From the NCBI GenBank assembly GCA_033765305.1, contig JANRID010000057.1:117506-181505 (forward strand): a stretch of DNA of 64,000 nucleotides. Direction: 5' to 3'. Of this stretch, positions 37,001 through 45,400 are shown one piece after another. The notes under the pieces are model-generated. The model saw only the letters and a list, made by a program, of their open reading frames with translations, did no database searches and was not told the origin of the DNA. Origin of the DNA: RDXT01 sp033765305 (lineage in GTDB: Bacteria; Bacteroidota; Bacteroidia; J057). Both the position numbers and the translations under genes were made by a program. Numbering within the stretch: the first letter of the stretch is position 1; every line of letters begins with the position of its first letter.

Positions 37001-38021
37001 CGGCATTGCAGAAATTGCCCGAGGCACGCTCGCCACCGCCGCCAACTTTCTTGAAAATACGATGGCCCGCTCCCTGCCGGTCATCATTGGATTCCTGGCC
37101 AACCAGGTGGGCCTGCGCGGCCTCGGCGCCCGGATCGGCGAGATGATCGGCCGCGTGCGGGGACTGGTGGATCAGGCGCTTGGCTGGCTGGTGAACCGGG
37201 CGGTGAGCGCGGGAAGGGGGTTGCTGAATAGGGTGATGGGTGGTGGTCGCCGCAATGAGCCTACTCCTCCAAATGCTGTTCAGGTAACTCATAATTTGCC
37301 AGATGTAGAAGTTTCAGTTCCTTTTTCAATGGGTACTGCATCTCACCACATTTATTTTGTAAGTAGAGCGGGACGTGTGGAAATCACTATGGCCAGCGAT
37401 GCAAGAATCAGTGTGCCGTTATATCTGGCCCAAGCAATCACTCAGCTTGACAGTATGACTAGCTTTAGGCATGTGGACAAAAACCGTATTAGAGCGCGAC
37501 TTGTATCAGCATTGAATAAGACAAACGATGAGGCTGTTGGAGGGTATATACAAGACTGGGAGATGAACAACTTTGGAGGCTCATCTGCGAGGAATCTAAC
37601 TCAGTTTATCAGGGAAAAATTATTACGGGTGGTGGAGAGTCTTAGCGATCTGTCTGTAGGAGAGAAAAAAATTCCTGCAATTTCAGGACTTTTTGAATTA
37701 TTGAATAAAAATACCCGCAATCCTGGGCCATACAGAAATGAGCCTGATCTTGTTGGACAAGTAGCTCCTTTTGGTGAGTTTACATCTTATCAACGTACTA
37801 GAATACTTGACTTAAACAGGGCTAATCATGGAGGAACCCTCGTTTCCGACTGCAAGCAAAGCGAAATTTTGCATGACGAGGACCCCAACGATCCGCTAAA
37901 GGCGAATATTGATCATATTTATCCGCGCTCAAAAGGCGGTAGTAATAGTTATTCCAATGCTCAGGTGCTTTCACGGCAGGACAATTTACGCAAAAGCAAT
38001 ACCCAGGAAGGCTGCCCATGA
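34002..38021 (+). CDS. eCIS cargo 2: DUF4157 protein with three helical modules and C-terminal HNH nuclease domain
   Basis: The 1339-aa protein starts 3 nt after cargo 1. Parts in order: a Gln/Glu-rich repeat segment (about 70-125), the leader motif IQPKLRIGAPGDRYEREAD (about 142), DUF4157 with GADFSGVRIHTD and HELTH (333-337), three related helical modules that each begin with a YxLFTVIxGxDPxT-like motif (about 382, 518 and 657), further amphipathic helices to about 1075, and a C-terminal domain from about 1090. The end carries an HNH site: NIDHIYPRSKGGSNSYSNAQ (Asp1304-His1305, Asn1319) followed by DNLRKSN. The C-terminal DNA is AT-rich relative to the rest. The layout is that of a polymorphic toxin with an exchangeable nuclease tip. 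It overlaps the next gene by 4 nt. Confidence 0.85.
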   Translation: MPHAPKHPAPAVVRTQTRNAPFFGAQGEGMFAAQQAVQRAESLFFAPVLQPKCEACAEEGQLQAYPQAPPLQRQAEEEEVQAQAEPPAGELLQRQEEEAIQAQAEPPAGEVLQRQAEEEEVQAQAEDAENIQPTPEHQDTGIQPKLRIGAPGDRYEREADAMAERVVNMPEAKASDSLSDNSAQHTSIQRSITPLAAAITPLQRKEAPEEAPEIQAQAEPAALQMTGAADPPPDEGEGSIQRQGEHLPSLSERFAQRLSTRKGSGSPLPDEARSRMEQGFGADFSGVRIHTDSEAVQMSQEAHAQAFTHGNDIYFNAGKFDPASTQGQRLLAHELTHTVQQGGSVMRKEVVPDIQLLGIDTIISAAAWAGVDLPAYARHVPGYTLFTVIAGQDPLTGNRVAPTAENIVGGIMGLAPFGTAIYDKLTELGIVQRALTWIQGELDRCNISLTRIVQTFDRAWAEIEFRRGWEYNLGVLTRHFGALLQDVRNFAASLVQQLMTWVKEALVLPLHARVSQNRWYLLLTKILGQDPITGAEVHATTVEILEEVLRLAGKETELEQMRARGTLQRSADWIDTQLGTFRALLGELRGIFTAAWEAIQPASLPNIAQNFQNLAERFWSFLTRLTSFAGTVAAQVLQFIKDALLGLLREHASSIRGYRLFTVILGRDPVTQQPVERNARNIIAGFMELAAGQEAYQQMEETGAIDRMAAWVNSLIQRYGITVELIRNLFLGIWNSLTVNDLVHPIDAFERVVATFREPIARLLGFALEVIKKLIEVLLELMNFPTELILQIIQRATQAFEDIQRDPVGFLLNLLRAVKQGFIQFFGNIGSHLLSGLVGWLTSELQDAGVSPPRDFSLRGVITFVLDVLGITMERIWQKLAEHPQIGPERVARVRQFLETAGQAATGVWAFIQDVQREGIGAIWRHIQDQLSNLWDTVLDAVKNWIMERIITQMVTRLLSMLDPTGIMAVVNSFIAFYRAVQSFIEKLRQILEVINSFVGGIAEIARGTLATAANFLENTMARSLPVIIGFLANQVGLRGLGARIGEMIGRVRGLVDQALGWLVNRAVSAGRGLLNRVMGGGRRNEPTPPNAVQVTHNLPDVEVSVPFSMGTASHHIYFVSRAGRVEITMASDARISVPLYLAQAITQLDSMTSFRHVDKNRIRARLVSALNKTNDEAVGGYIQDWEMNNFGGSSARNLTQFIREKLLRVVESLSDLSVGEKKIPAISGLFELLNKNTRNPGPYRNEPDLVGQVAPFGEFTSYQRTRILDLNRANHGGTLVSDCKQSEILHDEDPNDPLKANIDHIYPRSKGGSNSYSNAQVLSRQDNLRKSNTQEGCP

Positions 38022-38425
38022 CCCAATCCTCCCTCACCGCCCTCTCCTACGACCTCATCGGTGCTGCCATCGAGGTGCATAGCCTATTGGGGCCCGGGCT
38101 GCTGGAGGGGGTCTATGAGGAATGCCTGGCTGAGGAATGCCGCCTGCGGGGCATGCACGTGCAGCGGCAGGTGCTCGTACCCATCGCCTACAAAGGCAAA
38201 GAACTCGCCCAGCCCCTCCGCCTCGATCTGCTCATCAATGACGCCATCATCGTCGAAGTCAAAGCCGTCGAGGTCCTGCTGCCCGTCTTCCAGGCGCAGC
38301 TGCTCTCCTACCTCAAGCTCGCCGGCAAACCGAAGGGTATCCTGATCAACTTCCACGTCACCAACATCACCCAGACCGCCATTCACCTCGTCACAGAACA
38401 ATTTGCCCGGCTGCCTAAATTCTGA
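38018..38425 (+). CDS. GxxExxY family protein (PD-(D/E)XK-like)
   Basis: The 135-aa protein holds GPGLLEGVYEECL, which contains the G-x-x-E-x-x-Y motif that names the family, and a nuclease-fold core RLDLLINDAIIVEVKAV matching D...ExK of the PD-(D/E)XK superfamily. The biochemical function of the family is unknown. The ATG overlaps the stop of the HNH toxin (ATGA), so translation may be coupled. It could act with the toxin, for example as immunity or a helper, but the family is also widely scattered in Bacteroidota without toxins and often lies near repeats like those that follow here. The DNA is GC-rich, unlike the HNH tip. Confidence 0.85.
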   Translation: MTQSSLTALSYDLIGAAIEVHSLLGPGLLEGVYEECLAEECRLRGMHVQRQVLVPIAYKGKELAQPLRLDLLINDAIIVEVKAVEVLLPVFQAQLLSYLKLAGKPKGILINFHVTNITQTAIHLVTEQFARLPKF

Positions 38426-38434
38426 TGCTATGTT

Positions 38435-38621
38435 ATTCACCACTAAGAAGGTAAGCACACTAAGTTACACGAAGGGACTCTTCTTAGTGTTTCTCAGTGC
38501 CCTCAGTGCCTCAGTGGTAAAACATGACATATTCACCACTAAGAAGGTAAGCACACTAAGTTACACGAAGGGACTTTTCTTAGTGTTTCTTAGTGCCCTC
38601 AGTGCCTTAGTGGTAAAACAT
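38435..38621. repeat. Two 91-bp direct repeats, each internally palindromic
   Basis: Copy 1 is 38435-38525 and copy 2 is 38531-38621. They differ at 3 of 91 positions, all C/T. Each copy starts with ACCACTAAG and ends with its complement (CTTAGTGGT in copy 2), and contains further CACTAAG and CTTAGTG words, so each can fold into a long hairpin. They fill the space between the GxxExxY gene and parA. Similar degenerate CACTAAG repeats are common in Bacteroidota genomes (from memory). Confidence 0.92.
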
Positions 38622-38629
38622 ACGACAAC

Positions 38630-39412
38630 ATGATCCTCTCCATCGCCATCCAGAAAGGCGGCTCCGGCAAGACCACCACCGCCATTAACCTCGCCGCTGC
38701 CCTCCAGCAGCTCGGCAAGCGGGTGCTGCTCGTGGATCTGGATCCCCAGGCCAACCTTACCCAGGCCCTCGGCTTCTCCGCCGAGCCCGAACCCAACCTT
38801 TACCACCTCTTCCGCCAGACCGTCCAGGGCGATGCCCCCCAGCTCCTGCAAGCCCGCCTCGAATCCGGCCCCCTCCACCTCCTCCCCGCCGCCCTCGAAC
38901 TCGCCAATACCGAGCTGGAGCTGGTCTCCGTCTACGGCCGCGAACGCATCCTCGCCCGCATCCTCGAGCACCTCCCCCCCGATACCTACGACTGGGTCCT
39001 CCTCGACTGCCCGCCCTCCATCGGCATGCTCACCATCAATGCCCTCACCGCCAGCGACCTCGTCCTCATGCCCCTCCAGGCCGAGTTCCTCCCCCTCAAA
39101 GGCGTCCAGAGCTTCCTCCGCACCTTCCAATTAGCCCAAAAACAGCTCAACCCCCGCCTCCGCCTCCTCGGCCTCGTCCTCACCCGCTACGACCAGCGCA
39201 CCACCGTCAACCGCGACATGCTCGAAACCCTCCAGCGCGAATACGGCAGCCTCGTCTTCGATACCCGCATCCGCCCCAACATCGCCCTGGCTAAAGCCCA
39301 GGAATGGGGCGCCGACATCTTCAGCTACGACAAAACCTCCAACGGCGCCTACGACTACCTCCAGCTCGCCCGCGAGGTCCTGAACCGCTCCGAATCCCCC
39401 GTCCAGCCCTGA
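38630..39412 (+). CDS. parA: ParA/Soj-family ATPase
   Basis: The 260-aa protein has the deviant Walker A KGGSGKTT near residues 10-17, the VLLVDLDPQANLT region and DWVLLDCPPSIGMLT. These are typical of ParA/Soj partition ATPases that bind nucleoid DNA and position cargo. It has no N-terminal HTH, so it is the small chromosomal or orphan type. No parB lies beside it. It starts 9 nt after the second 91-bp repeat and is followed 30 nt later by the giant PKD-repeat gene in the same direction, so these two may form an operon. A link to particle positioning is inference. Confidence 0.93.
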   Translation: MILSIAIQKGGSGKTTTAINLAAALQQLGKRVLLVDLDPQANLTQALGFSAEPEPNLYHLFRQTVQGDAPQLLQARLESGPLHLLPAALELANTELELVSVYGRERILARILEHLPPDTYDWVLLDCPPSIGMLTINALTASDLVLMPLQAEFLPLKGVQSFLRTFQLAQKQLNPRLRLLGLVLTRYDQRTTVNRDMLETLQREYGSLVFDTRIRPNIALAKAQEWGADIFSYDKTSNGAYDYLQLAREVLNRSESPVQP

Positions 39413-39442
39413 TATTCCGACGCAAATCAACCGCCACTGGCT

Positions 39443-42400
39443 ATGCTCAAACCTATTCCCATCCCGAATCCGCCCCTCACCGTCCGCGAGCCCATCGTCT
39501 CCGGCGTGATCGAGCGCAAGGACGGCAACAGCGCCTACCGCAGCTACGGCATCATCTTCACCACCTCGCCCGGCCATGCCGAATCGGACTACAGCACCGA
39601 CGAACTGCTGGGATCGGTCATCGAGCACCTGGGGCTGCCGCCGGAAGAAACGGACCGCTACTTCACCATCCTCGGCGGCTATTACGCGGAAAAATTCATC
39701 GACAGCAGCGGCAAACGCGTCTCGCGCGTGCGCAAGGTCTTCGGCGTCGCCCGCGATGCCAGCAAAGGCTTTGACATCCGCGAAAACAGCGGGCGCGAAG
39801 CCGCCGACGACTGGCGCCTCACCCGCTCCAGCAAACCGCCCCGCTGGGACGAAAAACGCCCCAACCAGCCCTGGACCGAAGACCGCGTCCGCTCGGCCTT
39901 CACCAGCGACTTCAACCAGGCGGAATTCGGCCAGGAGGAAACCTACGGCTGGACCTTCATTGTCGATGAGCTGAAAACGCCCGACAAAACCCCCTGCGAC
40001 GCCGTGGAGCTGGGCCTCCGCCTCAAATGCCCCGACGTCAGCCTGAGCTATACCGTCCAGAACGAAACGGAAACCCACCTCGAACTGCTGTTCACCGCTG
40101 ACATCCAGGGGCCTGCCCCCACGGGATTCGAGTGGGAATGGGGCCCCGGCGAACTGGAAACCAGCCCGGACAATCCCATTGCCCATACCTTCGAAAAACC
40201 GCTGTCGGCAGACGAAACCCGCCTCGTCAGGCTGCGGCTCAGCGGCCCCTTCTCCTGCCTCGTGGAGGCGGAGGCCAGCGTGCCCCTCCCGGCCCGCTGC
40301 CCGGCTGCCGAGGCCATCCAGGCCGAACTCCTCAGCGAAACTCCGCTGGAGATGGTCTGGCAGTTCACAGCTGAATACGATGGCCCGGAACCTGCTGATA
40401 TTCAGTGGCAATTCGGCGACGGCACCACCGCCGCCGGCCTCACGGCCACCCATGCCTACGCCCGTACGCCCGGTGCGGATACGCCCTATACTGTGCAGGT
40501 GCTGCTCGCAGGCCCCGGCAATTGCCAGAGCTCCCAAAGCACCCAGATCGTGGTGGGCCGCAGCTGTCCCGTGGCAGCCGGCCTCAGCGCCGTTCAGACC
40601 GCGCTCAGCGGCGATTCGGTCACCTTCCAGTTCACCGCGGAATGGCAGCACGTGGCGCCCGCCTCCTGGCGCTGGCAGATCGGGGAGCTGCTGCTCGATG
40701 AGACAGCCGCCGTCATCACTTATACCTTCCCCCGCCCGGCCGGCGATGCCGTGACGCAGACCGTCACAGCCCAGGGCGAAGGCCCCGGCGAATGCGGGCT
40801 TACCGCCCCGGTCTCGGCAGAGGTGCAGATTCCCGGCGTATGCCCCGTGCTGGATGCCGTGACCGCCGTGCCCGGCGAAGCCCTGGAGGACAGCCTGCCG
40901 GTGCAGTTTACGGCGGAATACAGCGGCCCGGCACCGGCATTCACCCGCTGGACCTATGGCGAACTGACCGTCGAAACGGCAGATCCGGTCTGGAATTTCT
41001 CCTTCCCCCTGCCCGTAGGCGATCCGGCCAGCGCGCAGGTCCAGGCCGTCGGGGTGGGGCCGGGCAGCTGCCTGACCACTCCGGTCTCCGTAACCGTGCT
41101 GCTGCCGGCCCGCTGCCCGCTGCTCACCGCAGTCGAAGCCCTGGCCGGCGCACAGACGGAATCGGAGGTGGCCTATACCTTCACCGCCGCGTATGCGGGC
41201 CCCGCGCCTTCCAGCATCGCCTGGACCGTGGACGGGCAGCCCGCCGGCGACGGGACTGCCGTGCTGAACCAGGCCTTCGCGATCCTGCCCGGCGATCCGA
41301 GAGCGGTGGAGGTGGGCGTAACCATTTCAGGCCCAGGCAGCTGCGCCGCACAGACCCAAACCGTCCGCGTGACGGTGCCCGGCATATGCCCCGTGCTGAC
41401 GGCTGTGGAAATTGAATCGGTGACGGCGGGCGAACCGCTGGCCGACTTCGTCTTCAAAGCGGAGACTGCCGGCGTCCTGCCTGCCCGGTTCCGCTGGACC
41501 ATCGGGACGGAAACCATCGAAACCACCGATCCCCGGCTCTACCGCAGCTTCAGCCGCCCGCTGGGCGATCCGGTCACCATTCAGGTGAGCGTGCAAGGCT
41601 TCGGCCCGGACGCATGCAGCACTGCGGTCCTCGCTGTCATGGCAACGATCCCCGGCATCTGCCCGGTGATCACCGGCCTGACCTCGGTCATGCTTCCGGA
41701 AGCCCCGCTGAGCCAGACCGTCCGCTTTACGGTGGAAACGGAGAAAGCCTCGCCGGCTTCCTATACCTGGAACTGGGGCGACGGCAGCCCGGAGCAGATG
41801 ACCACGGGGCCCCTGGCGGAGCATGAATTTGCCCGGCAGCCCGGCGATCCGGCTTCGCGGAAGGTGACCGTCACCGCCAATGGCCCCGGCAGCTGCGCCA
41901 GCACGGCGGAAACCTATGTCACCATCCCCGGATTATGCCCGGAAGTGACCGCTTTCACCCTCGAAAACGGCCCTTCGGACGATTTCATCCAGCAGATCGC
42001 CGCGACATTGGTGCTGGCCAAAACGCCGGGCACCCATTACCACTGGAACTGGGGCGACGGCAGTCCGGTCGAGATGACCACCAGTCCGCAGGCCGGCCAC
42101 GGCTATGCGCGCCTGCCCGGCGATGCCCGTTCCTATCCGGTCTCCGTGCGGATCGAGGGCCCGGGCTCCTGCACGACCCTGGCCAACGGCATGGTCAGCA
42201 TCCCCGGCGTCTGCCCGGTGATCGAGTCGCTCGCGGCCGTGTATGGCACCGTCGAAAGCGACCGCGTGCTGGTAACCGTCACCGCTGCCGTAACCAAAGC
42301 CCAGGCCCAGTCCTACGAGTGGGACTGGGGCGACGGATCGCCCGTGACCACGACCTATCAGCCCAGCGCCCAGCACCTCTACATGCGCCAGCCTGGCGAT

Positions 42401-45400
42401 GCCCGCGACTATCCGGTGCAGGTGCGGGCGGCAGGCCCCGGGTCCTGCATGTCGTCGGCTGCGGCCTCTGTCCAGATTCCCGGCATTTGCCCTGAAATCA
42501 CCGCTGCCGCCCAGCATACGCTGCAGCTGCTCGATACCGGCCTGGAGCAGGCCTTCTCGCTCGAAGTCGCCAAAACGCCCGCGCTCCGCTACCGCTGGGA
42601 ATGGGGCGATGGCACCGATGCCCTGGAAACCACCGAGCCTGCGGCTACACACCGCTTTGCCCGTACGCCGGGCGAAGACGCCACCCGCCTCGTGCGCGTC
42701 CAGGCCCTCGGCCCCGGATCCTGCAATTCGCAGATCGCCATCCAGGTGCTGGTGCCCATGATCTGCCCGGTGGTCACCTCCATCGACATCCAGCATGCTC
42801 CGCCGCTCCCGGCAGAGCAGCCGGTGACGGTCGCAGTTTCGATGAGCTTCGGCCCGGCAGGCAGCGTGCATTGGAACTGGGGCGACGGCGTCATCGAAAC
42901 CACGGCTTCGCCGCAGGCCACGCACGTGTACCGGCGCCTGCCGGGAGATGACAAGGTGTACGAGGTTTCGGCGCGGATCACCGGCCCGGGGATGTGCGAA
43001 TGTCCGGTATATCTGCGGATTCAGGTGCCGGGCATCTGTCCGCAGGTGCTGTCCATGGAAACCCTCATGGAACCCAGCACCGATTACCGCCTGCAGCCGG
43101 TCCGCGCCCGGATCGAAACCGATTATCCCGAAGGCATTGCCTACCTCTGGGACTGGAACGACGGCAGCGCCCCCGTGACGACCTCCACGCCGGAGCTGGT
43201 GCACGTATATGCCCGCCACCCTGGCGATCCGCGCACCTACACGCTGGCGGTGACCCTGCAGGGCCCGGAGCGCTGCACCTGCACCGCCGCCACGCCGGTT
43301 GTGATCGCAGGCTATTGCCCGGAAGTCCTGGGGCATGAGGTGACCGTACAGCACCTGGGCGAAGAAAGCCTGGAAGCCGTCGCAGCCTTGACCCTGGACA
43401 AGGGATATCCCGATCAGATTGCATGGGACTGGGGCGACGGGAGCGAGCCCTCCGTCATGACCGGCGGGATCAATTCCGCTGCGCATACCTATACCCGCCT
43501 GCCTGGCAATCCGCGCACCTATACCGTCGTGGCCCGGCTCTACGGCCCGGGTACTGCCTGCAGCACCGAACACAGCTTCACGTTCCACGTGCCGGGCATT
43601 TGCCCGGCCATCGGCAGCATCCAGGCCCTGCGGGCAGAGCTCATCGGCGAAACGGCCCAGGAAGTGGCGCTCGAAGCAGCCATCCTCCGCACCCCGGCCG
43701 AATCCTACACCTGGAGCTGGGGCGACGGAAGCCCGGCGACGGTCACGACGGTGCCTTTCGCCTCCCATACCTACCCCCTGCTGCCGGGCGATCCGCTGGC
43801 CTATGAAATCCGCCTGACTGCCGAAGGCCCCGGCGATTGCCGGGCCGAGTCGGTCTATCTGCACACCGTGCCGGGCCTGTGCCCGAGGCTGGAGCAGATC
43901 GAGCTGACCCCCGATGATCTGGAGGAAACCACGCAGACCATCCACGCAACGCTGCAGCTGGCCCTGGCATCCGGCACGGCCTACCACTGGAACTGGGGCG
44001 ACGGCTCCGAACCCGAAACCACCGAAGATCCGGTCCACAGCCACGTATATCAGCGCCTTCCGGGCGATGCCCGGCCCTATACCCTGCATGTATCGGTCGA
44101 GGGTCCCGGCAGCTGTGCCGTGAGCGGAACCGCTGATGTGCTCATTCCGGGCCGCTGCCCGGAGCTTACCGGCATAGATTTCGCTTTCGTCCGCACCAGC
44201 CTCGAAAGCCTCCACGTCCAGGCCACGCTCACCACAGGCGAGATCCTGCCGGAGCGGGTCCGCTGGAACTGGGGTGACGGCTCGGCACCGGAAGAGACGG
44301 AAGGGCTGACGCATGCGCATGATTATCAGCGTTTTCCGGGCGATGCGCGGATCTATCAGCTGACCGTTGAAACCTTCGGGCCGGGCACCTCGGGCGCCTG
44401 CAATCAGACTCTGAGTGCCCCGGTGACGGTGCCCGGATACTGTCCGGAGCTGACCGGAATGGAGCTGATTACGGATCCGCTGCCGGACGAAAAGACACAG
44501 ACGGTGCTCGCGCGCGCCCAGGTGCAGCGCGCGGCGGCGGAGCAGTACCGCTGGGACTGGGGCGACGGCTCGGAACCGGAGACGACCGCAGTTCCCGAAG
44601 CCTCGCATGCGTATCAGCGCCTCGCAGGCCCGCCCAGAACGGTCCAGATCACGGTGACGGCTCTGGGCCCGGACAGCTGTTCGGCCTCCTTCAGCGGCCA
44701 GGCGGAGATTCTGGGCACGTGTCCGAAGATTCTGGGGCGCACGGTGACCCGTCTGGGAGAAGACAGCGAACAGGTGCAGGTCCAGGTCATGCTGGAGATC
44801 GAAGACCTGGATCTGATCCCGGCCGGGATGATTCAGTATCACTGGACCTGGGGCGATGGCAGCACAGAGACCACGACAGCGCCTTCGGCTACGCACGCCT
44901 TCCGGCGGGAGGGCCAGGACCGGGCCTTCATGGTGGAATACCGCCTCGAAGGCGCAGGCGGCTGCGGGCGGGAGGGCTGTGTCCGGGTTCCGGTGGAAGG
45001 GTATTGCCCGGTGCTGACGGAGATCGATCCGGGGCTCTGCTCGCTGGAGGCCGGATATGCGGACTTCTCGTTTACGGCCCGGTTCCGGACGCATCCGGAG
45101 CCTGAAAGCTGGCCTTCGCGCTACATCTGGCGCTGGGGCGACGGCACGCCGGACCTGATTACCGATTCGCCGTACGGCGGCCACCGCTTTGTCCGGAATC
45201 CGGAGCAGATGATGGTGTATCAGGTGGAGGTCATCGCGCAGGGCGGCCCCTGCGGCTGCAAGACCCGCGTGTCGCAGGCCGTGGAAGTGCCCGGCAACTG
45301 CCCGCTGATCACGGATATCGAAGTCGTGTACGGGCCCGCAGACGACGAATGGCAGGAGGTGACCCTGATCTCCGTGATCCGGGCCGGGGTGCCCGGCCGC

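Noticed and set aside
8476..38425. Type VI secretion system or prophage tail
   Set aside because: No TssJLM membrane complex, no TssB/C pair, no capsid, portal or terminase genes. DUF4255, the LysM hub, the AAA+ ATPase and DUF4157 cargo fit eCIS.
38435..38621. Attachment sites of an integrated element
   Set aside because: The two copies are next to each other with no enclosed element, and no integrase was seen in the window.
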